Assembly (NCBI RefSeq): GCF_030406405.1
Contig: NZ_JAUEPL010000003.1
Coordinates: forward strand, 124,001-188,000
DNA from: Streptomyces ficellus
Lineage (GTDB): Bacteria; Actinomycetota; Actinomycetes; Streptomycetales; Streptomycetaceae
Length of the DNA stretch: 64,000 bases
Reading direction: 5' to 3'
The translations under genes were made by a program, and so were the position numbers. Below, piece after piece: positions 36,250 to 44,605 of this stretch (position 1 is its first letter; each line of letters begins with the position of its first letter). The notes below the pieces were generated by a model. That model ran no database searches. It was given only the letters and a program-made list of their open reading frames with translations, and was not told where the DNA came from.

Positions 36250-37772
36250 GCGGACGGGTCATCGCCGGGCGGTACGAGCTGTCCACCGTCATCGGCCAGG
36301 GCGGCATGGGCCAGGTCTGGACCGCCTACGACGGCCGGCTCGACCGCCGCGTCGCCGTCAAGCTGCTGCGCCCCGACCACATGGCCGCCGCCACCGCCGC
36401 CGACGAGATGCGCCGCCGCTTCGTCCGGGAGTGCCGCGTCACCGCCCAGGTCGCCCACCCCGGCCTGGTCACCGTGCACGACGCGGGCGGCGACGGCGAC
36501 GACCTGTTCCTGGTCATGCAGTACGTGGAGGGCGCCGACCTCGCCGACCACCTCGCCGAGCACGACCCGTACCCCTGGCAGTGGGCCGTGTGCGTGGCCG
36601 CCCAGCTGTGCGCCGTGCTCGCCGCCGTGCACGCGGTGCCGATCGTCCACCGCGACCTCAAGCCCCGCAACGTCATGGTGAAGCCGGACGGCACGGTCAC
36701 CGTCCTGGACCTGGGCGTCGCCTCGGTCATCGACACCGACACCACCCGCCTCACCCACACCGGCTCGCCCATCGGCAGCCCCGCCTACATGGCGCCCGAG
36801 CAGGCCATGGGCGGCGCCGTGGGCCCGTACACCGATCTGTACGCGCTGGGGGTCCTGCTCCACGAACTGCTCAGCGGCAACGTGCCGTTCGCCGGCTCCA
36901 CCGCCCTCGGCGTCCTCCACCGCCACCTGTACGAGCCGCCGGTGCCCGTCCGCCGGCTGCGCCCCGAGATCCCCGAGGCGCTCGAAGCGCTGGTCCTGCG
37001 GCTGCTCGCCAAGGACCCGCAGCACCGCCCGTCCGGTGCCCAGGAGGTGTACGAGGCCCTCGCGCCGCTGCTGCCCGGGCGCGGCGCCCCGGCCGGCCCC
37101 CTTGACCCGACCCGGCCCTTCCTCCGCCCGCATGCCCCGTGGCCCGACCGCGCCACCACCCCGGCGCCCGTGCCGCAGCCGGCCGTCGCCCCCGCCGCCT
37201 CCCGCCCCGATGTCGCGGCAGCCGTCGACGAGGTCAAGCGGCTGCTCGGCGAGGGCAGCATCACCCAGGCCGTCGACATCCTCGGCGGGATCCTCCCGGC
37301 GGCCGCCGCCGAGCACGGCGAGCACTCACCGGTCGTACGGATCCTGCGCAAGCAGTACGCGACGACGCTGATGGACGACGGGCAGTACCGGCGCGCCCTG
37401 CCCGAGCTGCGGCGCCTCGCCGACGACCGGTCGGCCGAGGCGGGCCCGGCCGACCCGCAGACGCTGCAGTTCCGGTACGACGCGGCGCAGTGCCTGGAGC
37501 AGTTGGGCGAGACGGCCGCCGCGCTCGCCGAGTACCGGGCGGTCCTGCCGTACTACGAGAACGGGCAGTCGGCCGGCGCCGACCCCGCCCGCGCCTTCGA
37601 CATCCGCCACCGCATAGGCCACCTGCTGCTGGCGATGGGCGACCACACGGGTGCGTACCAGCAGTTGCAGAGCCTGCTGTACGACACGGAGCGGACGTAC
37701 GGCCCCTACCACCCGCTCGCGGCGGACCTGCGCCGCGCGCTGGACCGCCAGCAGCGGATGCGCGGTATCTGA
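36246..37772 (+). CDS. Ser/Thr protein kinase with C-terminal TPR-like region
   Basis: 508 residues. Hanks-type kinase in 1-275: glycine loop GQGGMGQVW, Lys39 (VAVK), catalytic HRDLKPRN (Asp137), and DLG (Asp155) in place of DFG, then GSPAYMAPEQ. A Pro-rich linker follows, then about 170 residues of tetratricopeptide-like helices (EVKRLLGEGSITQAVDILGG, YRRALPELRRLADD, AAALAEYRAVLPYY). There is no transmembrane helix or PASTA domain, so it is cytosolic unless recruited by the coupled membrane protein upstream. It ends at base 37772, abutting the convergent methyltransferase. Confidence 0.92.
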   Translation: MSGRVIAGRYELSTVIGQGGMGQVWTAYDGRLDRRVAVKLLRPDHMAAATAADEMRRRFVRECRVTAQVAHPGLVTVHDAGGDGDDLFLVMQYVEGADLADHLAEHDPYPWQWAVCVAAQLCAVLAAVHAVPIVHRDLKPRNVMVKPDGTVTVLDLGVASVIDTDTTRLTHTGSPIGSPAYMAPEQAMGGAVGPYTDLYALGVLLHELLSGNVPFAGSTALGVLHRHLYEPPVPVRRLRPEIPEALEALVLRLLAKDPQHRPSGAQEVYEALAPLLPGRGAPAGPLDPTRPFLRPHAPWPDRATTPAPVPQPAVAPAASRPDVAAAVDEVKRLLGEGSITQAVDILGGILPAAAAEHGEHSPVVRILRKQYATTLMDDGQYRRALPELRRLADDRSAEAGPADPQTLQFRYDAAQCLEQLGETAAALAEYRAVLPYYENGQSAGADPARAFDIRHRIGHLLLAMGDHTGAYQQLQSLLYDTERTYGPYHPLAADLRRALDRQQRMRGI

Positions 37773-38579
37773 CTAGTCCACGCGGCAGTACACCGAGTCG
37801 GCGACCCGGCCGAGGCCGGTGAGGCCCGCCGGGCGCGGCTGGTGGCCCAGCACCACGATGGCGCCGGGCGCCGCCAGCTCGCGTACCGCCGCCAGGTCGG
37901 GGTCGCCGTTCACCACGATCACGCCGTAGCGGCGGTCGGCGATCCGCTGCCGTACGCCCGGGTCGCCGAAGACGCCCTGTTCGATCCGCGCCGTGTCCGC
38001 CGCGCCGGGGACGGCCCCGCCCAGCGCGAGGTTGGCCCGCACCATGTGCGCGCGTGTGGGCGGGCCGTCCAGGGGGTCGACGATCGTCAGCCGCGCCTCG
38101 ACGCCCTCGCGCCGCAGCATCCGTTGCAGCGCGGCCGCGAACAGCCCGTGCAGGGCGCCGATCTCCAGCACCTCGCCGTTCGGCGGGCCGAGCAGCGGTA
38201 CGGTCGCCAGCCGCCCGCACACGTCCGAGACGGTGCCGGCGAGGCCGCCCGCCCCGAGCGCCTCTAGCGCCACCAGGTGGCGGTAGGCGACGGTGATGTC
38301 GTGCCGGGCCCGTTCGCCGCTGTCACCGGTGACGGCGCGCACCTCGCGTACGAGCGTGTCGACCTGGGTGGCGGTGGGCATCCGGTGCCCGTCGCGCCCG
38401 GCCTGGTCGAGCAGCAGCCCGAGGCCGTAGCTCTGGCGCCGCAGGTCGGCCACCTCGTGGTGCAGGGCGTCGAGGTCGGACTGGAACGCGGTGGTCACGC
38501 GCTCCATGCGCTGCTCGACCAGGGCGAACGCGGGGCGCAGGACCCGCTTCGCCAGCCGGTTGCTCAGAAGAGAGGGCAT
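37773..38579 (-). CDS. Class I SAM-dependent methyltransferase
   Basis: 268 residues. The N-terminal about 110 residues are helical and coiled-coil-like (VEQRMERVTTAFQSDLDALHHEVADLRRQ). A Rossmann core follows with motif I EVLEIGALHGLFAAAL, an acidic TIVDPLDGP and a late YGVIVVNGDPDL. It is most like O-methyltransferases of the Methyltransf_24 group. ATG 38579 is chosen. It starts 10 bases downstream of the YfhO-like gene and is likely cotranscribed, suggesting modification of a surface glycan or related product. Substrate unknown. Confidence 0.7.
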   Translation of the reverse strand: MPSLLSNRLAKRVLRPAFALVEQRMERVTTAFQSDLDALHHEVADLRRQSYGLGLLLDQAGRDGHRMPTATQVDTLVREVRAVTGDSGERARHDITVAYRHLVALEALGAGGLAGTVSDVCGRLATVPLLGPPNGEVLEIGALHGLFAAALQRMLRREGVEARLTIVDPLDGPPTRAHMVRANLALGGAVPGAADTARIEQGVFGDPGVRQRIADRRYGVIVVNGDPDLAAVRELAAPGAIVVLGHQPRPAGLTGLGRVADSVYCRVD

Positions 38580-38589
38580 GCGGCGCAAG

Positions 38590-41193
38590 CTACGCGCCCC
38601 CGGCGGGCGGCCGGGCCACGGAAGGGTGCTGCGCGGATGAAGTCTTGGTGTCGCGCAGGCGACCCGCACCCCGGCCCGGCGCCCGCGCCACCAGCCGGCC
38701 CGGCGCCCGCGTCATCAGTCGGCCCGGCGCCCGCGCCACCAGCCGGCCCGGGCCCCGCGACCCCGCCCGCCACAGCACCAGCGCGGCCAGCGCCGCCGCC
38801 CCCACCCCCGTACCGGCCCGCAGGCCGGGTGGGCGGAAGGCGCACTCCACCGACGACGGGGCGGTGCGCGCGGCCACGTCGACCGCGACGAGCCCGCCGT
38901 ACGAACCGGCCGGGCGGCCTTCGCAGCGCCAGCCCGCGATGCGGGGAGCCGCGAGCACGGCCGTGCCGCGGGGGCCGGGCGGCAGGTCGGCGCGCACGCC
39001 GTCTGCGGTGACGTGCACCGCTACCGCGCCGGTCGCCTTCAGCCGGGCGACGGCCTTCGCCAGCCTGGCCCGGTCCAGGCACCCGACGCTGCCGGGCGGC
39101 ACCGCGCCTCTGCCGTCCAGCGTCACCCGCACGCCCGCCGTGCGCTGCGTACCCAGCGGCACCATCGCCGCCCGCCGCTTGGGCAGCCCGCCGCTCAGCC
39201 GCACCGGGGCGCCGGCCCCCAGGCGGGCCGTCCCGCTGAAGTCGGGCGCCCACAGGTGGACGTCGCTGCCGACCGGGCACGCGCCATCGGCGGGGAGGTC
39301 GTAGACGCGCGACCCGAGCAGCAGCTCCTGGTTGCGGAACGGCGAAGCCCCGTACCGAAGTTCCCGCCCCGGCGGCCGAAGCGTCACCAGCGGAAGCACG
39401 TGCTCGCGCGGCAACACCCCCGGGCCCCGCAGTACCTCCGGGCCTCGCGGCACCCCCTGGCCCGGCAGCACACCATCGCGCCCCAGCACCTCCTCGCGCC
39501 GCAGCACATCCTGGCCCCGCAACACCTCCTGACCCCGCACCAGGTCCGCCCCCCGCACCCGCGCGCCCACCGCGAACAGCGCGTCCGTCACCGGGTTGTC
39601 CAGGGACTGCACGCTCCGCCCGTTCGACGTCCAGCCGCCGCCCAGCGCCGCCAGCGTCCGCGTCAGCACCGCCGGCGTATGGCTGCTGTAGTACGCCGCG
39701 CCCTGCCCGCCCACCAGCAGCGGATCGTTCCCCGTCAGCTGCGGCCGCCCCGGATCGGTGCGGTGGCGCGGCCACCCGTCCGACCCGGCCACGGCCGCCG
39801 CCCGCGCCTCGTGCGGCGCGCCCCACGCCGGGTAGTCGTCCAGCCGGGCGGGCCGCTCCCGGTCGGCGTGCGCCGTGGTCGCCGCGGCCTGCCCCACCAG
39901 GGCACCCGACAACAGCGCGGCGCCCACCACCGCGTACCCGGGCCGGCGGATCAGCAGCACCGCGCCCACCGCCGCGGCCAGCCCGGCCGCGAACAGCCCG
40001 TACGCCCACGCCGTGACCAGGTCACTGGGGGCGGCACCTGCCGCGACCACCCCCAGCACCGCCACCCCGCCCCCCAGCGCCCGCCACCCCGGCCAGCCGT
40101 ACGACACCGCCGTCCACGCGGTGAGCACCACCACCCCCGCCAGCACGAACGTCTGCCGGTACGGGCTGCCGTTGGGCGTGGCGAATACATGCCACACCAG
40201 GTGCGTCGGCTCCCACTGCGCCGACAGCAGGACCGCGACCACCAGGCCCGTCCACACCCACCGCTCCCGCGCCGGCACCCGGCGGTGGAAGGGCAGCGCG
40301 GCGGCGAGCAGCAGCGCGCCCGTGCCGAGGAAGACCGCCGGGGTGAAGAAGCCGTACGTCGCCGGCAGCGCCCGGGCCGCCACGTCCGCCCACCCGGCCG
40401 GGGCGAACTCCCGCGTCCACCCCGGATACGCGTGCCGCGACCCGAGGAACACCGGCACCAGGACGGGCGCCGCGAGCCCCACCCCGAGCAGCACGGTCCG
40501 GGCCGCCCGCCCCAGCACCCGCCACCCAGGCACCCCGCGTATCAGCAGCACCACCATCAGCACCAGCGCCGCGCCGATCGTCGCCATGTACGCCGTATAG
40601 AAATTGGCCACCCACGCCACCGCGACGACCACCGGCCCCAGCACCGGGCGCCGACCGTCCCGTACCCACGCGCCCACCAGGCACAGCAGCGGAAACGCGA
40701 TCAGTCCGTCCAGCCACATCGGGTTGTACGACGCCTCGACGACGGACCAGCCGCACAGGGCGTACGACGCGCCGAGCACCGCCGCGCCCCACCGGCTGCC
40801 CGTGCGCAGGGCGAGCAGCAGACCGGTCATCGCGGCCGCGGCGGCCGCCATCTTCGCCACCGTGATCACATACACCGCGAGGTCGATGTCATCGCGCGGG
40901 AAGAGGCCGACCAGTACCGAGAACGGGCTGGTCAGATACGTACCGAGGTCGGGCAGGAAGCTGGTGCCGTAGCCCGACCGCCAGTTCAGCAGCAGGCCGC
41001 CATCGGCCCGACCGTGCAGCAGGTCCCACAGGTGGGCGTGGAACGGCACGAACTGGTTGCCGAGGTCGTTGACGGCGCGGGTACGCGGCCCGAAGGGGAA
41101 GGTGCGGGCGGCGGCGTCACCGGCGCAGACGGCGAGGGCGGTGAGCAGCCCGGCGAGCGCGCACGCCCACGTCCGGGACACATATCTCTGCAT
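38590..41193 (-). CDS. YfhO-family large membrane protein
   Basis: 867 residues. The first about 470 hold roughly 12-13 transmembrane helices with the YfhO-like opening (PFGPRTRAVNDLGNQFVPFHAHLWDLL, then RSGYGTSFLPDLGTYLTSPF). A long extracytoplasmic region and one more helix near the C-terminus follow. YfhO proteins act with GT2 glycosyltransferases and GtrA-like proteins to decorate wall polymers or lipids, which fits the divergent neighbours. Two in-frame repeats occur: eight hexapeptides of VLRGQE type and a C-terminal APGRLVAR repeat. ATG 41193 is chosen because it lies just before the first helix; starts at 41232-41235 are possible. Confidence 0.85.
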   Translation of the reverse strand: MQRYVSRTWACALAGLLTALAVCAGDAAARTFPFGPRTRAVNDLGNQFVPFHAHLWDLLHGRADGGLLLNWRSGYGTSFLPDLGTYLTSPFSVLVGLFPRDDIDLAVYVITVAKMAAAAAAMTGLLLALRTGSRWGAAVLGASYALCGWSVVEASYNPMWLDGLIAFPLLCLVGAWVRDGRRPVLGPVVVAVAWVANFYTAYMATIGAALVLMVVLLIRGVPGWRVLGRAARTVLLGVGLAAPVLVPVFLGSRHAYPGWTREFAPAGWADVAARALPATYGFFTPAVFLGTGALLLAAALPFHRRVPARERWVWTGLVVAVLLSAQWEPTHLVWHVFATPNGSPYRQTFVLAGVVVLTAWTAVSYGWPGWRALGGGVAVLGVVAAGAAPSDLVTAWAYGLFAAGLAAAVGAVLLIRRPGYAVVGAALLSGALVGQAAATTAHADRERPARLDDYPAWGAPHEARAAAVAGSDGWPRHRTDPGRPQLTGNDPLLVGGQGAAYYSSHTPAVLTRTLAALGGGWTSNGRSVQSLDNPVTDALFAVGARVRGADLVRGQEVLRGQDVLRREEVLGRDGVLPGQGVPRGPEVLRGPGVLPREHVLPLVTLRPPGRELRYGASPFRNQELLLGSRVYDLPADGACPVGSDVHLWAPDFSGTARLGAGAPVRLSGGLPKRRAAMVPLGTQRTAGVRVTLDGRGAVPPGSVGCLDRARLAKAVARLKATGAVAVHVTADGVRADLPPGPRGTAVLAAPRIAGWRCEGRPAGSYGGLVAVDVAARTAPSSVECAFRPPGLRAGTGVGAAALAALVLWRAGSRGPGRLVARAPGRLMTRAPGRLVARAPGRGAGRLRDTKTSSAQHPSVARPPAGGA
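38673..38744. repeat. 24-bp tandem repeat in the yfhO-like 3' end
   Basis: Three nearly identical 24-bp units beginning GGCCCGGCGCCCGCG (38673, 38697, 38721). In frame, encoding eight-residue repeats of the APGRLVAR type. Confidence 0.9.
39398..39541. repeat. 18-bp degenerate repeat encoding eight hexapeptides
   Basis: Consecutive VLRGQE, VLRGQD, VLRREE, VLGRDG, VLPGQG, VPRGPE, VLRGPG and VLPREH units in the extracytoplasmic part of the YfhO-like protein. Confidence 0.85.
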
Positions 41194-41319
41194 GGTGCTG
41201 TCGAATATCGCAGGGCCGGAACGTGAAATCACCATCTCCCCGGGCCAGTTCATGCAATGGTCGCCTGCCCGCCATGTGATCCGTCCGCCGCCGACACGCG
41301 CGTCGGTTGTCGTTCTTCT

Positions 41320-42318
41320 GTGCTGATCTCGATAGTTGTGCCGTGCTTCAACGAAGAGGAGATCATCGGCCGCTTCCATGAGCGCGTGACCGCAGAACTC
41401 GAATCCCTCGAATCCCTGGGACTCCCCGGATTCCCCGGATTCCCCGGATCCCCCGGGGTGCGATTCGAGCTGGTCTACGTGGACGACGGAAGCCATGACC
41501 GTACGCTCCCGCTGCTCGAAGCGATCGCGGCCGCCGATTCCCGTACCCGCTATGTGTCCTTCAGCCGCAATTTCGGCAAGGAGGCGGCGATGCTGGCCGG
41601 GCTGCGACACGCGGCCGGTGACGCCGTCGTCATCATGGACGCCGACCTCCAGCACCCGCCCGAGCTGGTGCGCCGCATGCTGCGGCTGCACGGCGAGGGG
41701 TTCGACCAGGTCGTGGCCCGCCGCACCCGCACGGGCGACCGGGTCACCCGCACCCTCACCGCCCGCGCCTACTACCGGCTGATCAACCGGCTCGTCGACG
41801 TGGAGCTCATGGACGGCGTCGGCGACTTCCGGCTCCTCTCCCGCCGTACGGTCGACGCGATACTGCGACTCACCGAGTACAACCGGTTCTCCAAAGGCAT
41901 CTTCGCCTGGGTGGGATTCCGCACCACCACGATCGAATACGAGAACGCGGCACGTGAGCAGGGCCGCTCGAAATGGACCTTCGGGAAACTCCTCAACTAC
42001 GGACTCGACGGCCTGCTCTCCTTCAACAACAAACCCCTGCGCGCCGCCCTCTACCTCGGCCTGCTGCTGGTGTCCGTCGCCGCCGTGTATGCCGTCTGGA
42101 TCGTCGGTGTCGCCCTGGTGAAGGGAGTCGACACCCCCGGCTATGTCACTCTTCTCGTGACGGTCACCGCACTCGCCGGAGTCCAAATGGTCATGCTCGG
42201 AGTCGTCGGGGAGTATGTGGGACGTATCTATTACGAGGTGAAGCGCCGCCCGCACTTCCTGGTGAAGGCGAGCAACACCTCCGCGCCACACCACCACGGG
42301 GAGCTCGTACGCCGATGA
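41320..42318 (+). CDS. GT2 family glycosyltransferase (DPM/GtrB-like)
   Basis: 332 residues. N-terminal GT-A domain: ISIVVPCFNEEEII, VYVDDGSHDRT (metal/nucleotide site), SFSRNFGKEAAML, VIMDADLQHPP (DxD-like) and VGDFRLLSRR. Two C-terminal transmembrane helices (about 245-270 and 285-310) as in polyprenyl-phosphate glycosyltransferases. It likely makes a polyprenyl-phosphate sugar on the cytoplasmic face, later flipped by the coupled GtrA. An in-frame Gly-Pro-Phe repeat is inserted near residue 32. GTG 41320 is chosen although no clear ribosome site is visible; the message may be leaderless. Its stop overlaps the gtrA-like start (ATGA). Confidence 0.9.
   Translation: MLISIVVPCFNEEEIIGRFHERVTAELESLESLGLPGFPGFPGSPGVRFELVYVDDGSHDRTLPLLEAIAAADSRTRYVSFSRNFGKEAAMLAGLRHAAGDAVVIMDADLQHPPELVRRMLRLHGEGFDQVVARRTRTGDRVTRTLTARAYYRLINRLVDVELMDGVGDFRLLSRRTVDAILRLTEYNRFSKGIFAWVGFRTTTIEYENAAREQGRSKWTFGKLLNYGLDGLLSFNNKPLRAALYLGLLLVSVAAVYAVWIVGVALVKGVDTPGYVTLLVTVTALAGVQMVMLGVVGEYVGRIYYEVKRRPHFLVKASNTSAPHHHGELVRR
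41398..41457. repeat. 9-bp tandem repeats inside the glycosyltransferase gene
   Basis: Two CTCGAATCC units followed by four TTCCCCGGA-type 9-bp units (41422-41457), encoding ESLESL then LPGFPGFPGSPG. In frame, located between the first GT2 motif and the DDGS motif, where homologs normally have a short loop. Confidence 0.85.
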
Positions 42319-42809
42319 CCGTCCACGGCCGGATCAGTGGCCAGATCGTCAGGTTCGCGCTGGTGGGCGTGGTGAACACCGCCACCTACTACGGCTGCTA
42401 CCTGCTGCTGCTGGCCCTGACCCCGCTGCCCTACGTCGCCGCGCACGTCGTCGCCTTCCTCCTGGCCATGACCGGGTCCTTCTTCCTGAACTGCCGCTTC
42501 ACCTACCGGACCCGCCCGACGTGGCGGAAGTTCCTGCTGTTCCCGCTCACCAACGCCGCCAATTTCGCCATCACCACCAGCGGCGTCTGGCTCCTGGTGG
42601 ACGTCGCGGGCTTCTCCAGCCGGTACGCCCCCCTCGTCGCGGCCGCGGTGGCGATCCCCATCACGTTCGTCGTGTCGCGGACGATCATGCTGCGCCCCGA
42701 GACTCCCCATGCGCGTGAGTCGTTGTCCGAAGCAGTGACATGCCAAGCCGTGGCATCCGAAGCAGTGGCGTCCGAAGCCGTGGCATCGGAAGCAGTGACC
42801 TCGAAGTAG
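42315..42809 (+). CDS. GtrA-like flippase/membrane protein
   Basis: 164 residues with four transmembrane helices in the GtrA pattern (RFALVGVVNTATYYGCYLLL, AHVVAFLLAMTGSFFLNCRFTYR, NAANFAITTSGVWLLV and a last helix ending VVSRTIMLR). GtrA proteins flip or channel polyprenyl-linked sugars made by the coupled GT2. Its ATG lies in the ATGA overlap with the GT2 stop. After the last helix a non-typical tail repeats VASEA four to five times. Confidence 0.87.
   Translation: MTVHGRISGQIVRFALVGVVNTATYYGCYLLLLALTPLPYVAAHVVAFLLAMTGSFFLNCRFTYRTRPTWRKFLLFPLTNAANFAITTSGVWLLVDVAGFSSRYAPLVAAAVAIPITFVVSRTIMLRPETPHARESLSEAVTCQAVASEAVASEAVASEAVTSK
42735..42806. repeat. 15-bp tandem repeat at the gtrA-like 3' end
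   Basis: Units GTGRCATCCGAAGCM at 42735, 42750, 42765, 42780 and a partial at 42795 encode the VASEA tail. It ends directly at the TAG stop. Confidence 0.88.
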
Positions 42810-42891
42810 TGGCCTACGCCACTGCGACTGCCTAACATCGATCACCGCAAGGTCGTTCACACTGACGCACGACCCACGCCGGGAGGCTCCT

Positions 42892-43551
42892 TTGCACCGC
42901 CTGCATCGCCGCCGTCGCACCGCGCTCTCCGTCGCCGCCGCGCTCCTCGCCGCGGCGCCGCTCCTGGCCGCCTGCGGCAGCGAGGCCCACCCCGGGGCCG
43001 CGGCCGTCATCGACGGGGACCGGATCGAGGTGGCGGCGCTCCAGGCCCAGGTGAGGGACGTACGCACCGCCCAGCAGGCGTCGCCGCAGGCGGAGCAGCT
43101 GATCGAGGCCACCGGCGACCTGAACCGCGAGAAGCTCAACGGAATGATCTTCGACCGGGTCGTGGAGAAGGTCGCCGCCGACCACGGGATCACCGTCAGC
43201 CGCAGGGAGATCCAGGAGACCCGGCGGACCGCCGCCACCCGGAGCGGTGGCGAGGAGCAGCTCGCCGCGATGCTGCTCCAGCAGCAGGGGGTCGCCCCCG
43301 ACGAGATCGACAGTGTGGTGCGGCGCAACGTCCTCATGAACAAGATCGCGGCGAAGCTCGGCGCGGGGAACACCCCGGAGGGGCAGCGGAAGCTGACCGA
43401 GGTCTTCGCCGCGGCGTCGAAGAAGCTGGACATCGACGTGAACCCCCGGTACGGCACCTGGGACAACGACAAGATCCAGCTCGGGGAGTACAGCGCGCCC
43501 TGGATCCGCCGGGTCACCCAGGACCACTCGGACCCCCCGGCCGGTATGTGA
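42892..43551 (+). CDS. SurA N-terminal domain lipoprotein
   Basis: 219 residues. Lipoprotein signal (ALLAAAPLLAACGS, Cys28). The mature protein matches the SurA/PrsA chaperone N-domain: VIDGDRIEVAALQAQV, LNREKLNGMIFDRVVEKVAADHGITVSRREI. There is no parvulin isomerase domain. Probably an extracytoplasmic folding factor on the membrane outer face. TTG 42892 is used, 5 bases after GGGAGG. It precedes mazG by 22 bases and may be its operon partner. Confidence 0.85.
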   Translation: MHRLHRRRRTALSVAAALLAAAPLLAACGSEAHPGAAAVIDGDRIEVAALQAQVRDVRTAQQASPQAEQLIEATGDLNREKLNGMIFDRVVEKVAADHGITVSRREIQETRRTAATRSGGEEQLAAMLLQQQGVAPDEIDSVVRRNVLMNKIAAKLGAGNTPEGQRKLTEVFAAASKKLDIDVNPRYGTWDNDKIQLGEYSAPWIRRVTQDHSDPPAGM

Positions 43552-43573
43552 TCCCAGGCGGTAGGTTCGAAGG

Positions 43574-44605
43574 GTGAACGCCGACACCCCCGCCGACACC
43601 CCCGCCGACGCCCCCGCCGCCGGCACCCCCGACGCCACCGCCCCCGGCCGTATCGTCCTGCTCACCGCCAGCCACCGCGTCGCGCCCGGGCTGCTGTCCT
43701 GGCCCGCGTGGCAGGCGCTGCGCGCCGCCGACCGGGTGCTGTGCGCCGACGAGGGCCACCCGCAGCTGCCGTACCTGCGCGAGGCGGGCGTCACGGTCGA
43801 CATCGCGGCGCCGACGGCCGAGGAGCTGGTCGACGCGTGCGCCGACGGCTCGACCGTGGTGGTGATCCCCTCCGGTGAGGGCGACCGCGCCCTGACGGAC
43901 GGGCTCGCCCGGCTCGCCGGGTCGAACCGGGTGCGCATGCCCGACCTGGAGCTGCTGCCCGGTTCGTACGACCTGCCGGGCGCCCGGCTGCTGGACCTGG
44001 TGGAGGTCATGGACCGCATCCGCCGGGAGTGCCCCTGGTCCTCGCGGCAGACGCACCAGGGCCTGGCGAAGTACGGCATCGAGGAGGCGTACGAACTCGT
44101 CGAGGCCATCGAGGACGGTGACCGCGACGAACTGCGCGAGGAGCTCGGCGACGTACTCCTCCAGGTCGTCTTCCACGCCCGGATCGCCGAGGAGCACGAG
44201 GACGAGCCCTTCTCGATCGATGACGTGGCGGGCACGATCGTGGAGAAGCTGATCCACCGCCACCCGCACGTCTTCGGCGAGGAGAGCGCCGAGACGCCGG
44301 AGGAGGTCAAGGCCCACTGGCTGCGTACGAAGGCGATCGAGAAGCAGCGCGCGTCGGTGACGGACGGCGTCCCGCTCGGCCAGCCCGGCCTGGCCCTGGC
44401 GGCGAAGCTGGCGAGCCGGGTGCGCAGCGCCGGGCTGGACGTCGCGCTGCCGAAGGCGGACGGCTTCGGCTACGACCTGCTCGCCCTGGCGGTACGGGCC
44501 GAAGCGGCCGGCGTGGACCCGGAAGCCGCGCTGAGGGCGGCCGCCCGCACCTACCGTGACGCGATCCGCGCGGCCGAGGGGCACGGCGTTAACGTCGAGG
44601 AGTGA
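43574..44605 (+). CDS. mazG: Nucleoside triphosphate pyrophosphohydrolase MazG
   Basis: 343 residues. The N-terminal about 120 residues look like a degenerate tetrapyrrole-methylase fold (GRIVLLTASHRVAPGLL ... VVVIPSGEGDRAL). The MazG domain follows with EEAYELVEAI and EELGDVLLQVVFH, the ExxE/ExxD Mg-binding pattern, and a second helical repeat. It hydrolyses non-canonical or excess NTPs to NMP and PPi. GTG 43574 starts just after a short, repetitive ADTP-type leader. It overlaps the P450 gene by GTGA. Confidence 0.9.
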   Translation: MNADTPADTPADAPAAGTPDATAPGRIVLLTASHRVAPGLLSWPAWQALRAADRVLCADEGHPQLPYLREAGVTVDIAAPTAEELVDACADGSTVVVIPSGEGDRALTDGLARLAGSNRVRMPDLELLPGSYDLPGARLLDLVEVMDRIRRECPWSSRQTHQGLAKYGIEEAYELVEAIEDGDRDELREELGDVLLQVVFHARIAEEHEDEPFSIDDVAGTIVEKLIHRHPHVFGEESAETPEEVKAHWLRTKAIEKQRASVTDGVPLGQPGLALAAKLASRVRSAGLDVALPKADGFGYDLLALAVRAEAAGVDPEAALRAAARTYRDAIRAAEGHGVNVEE

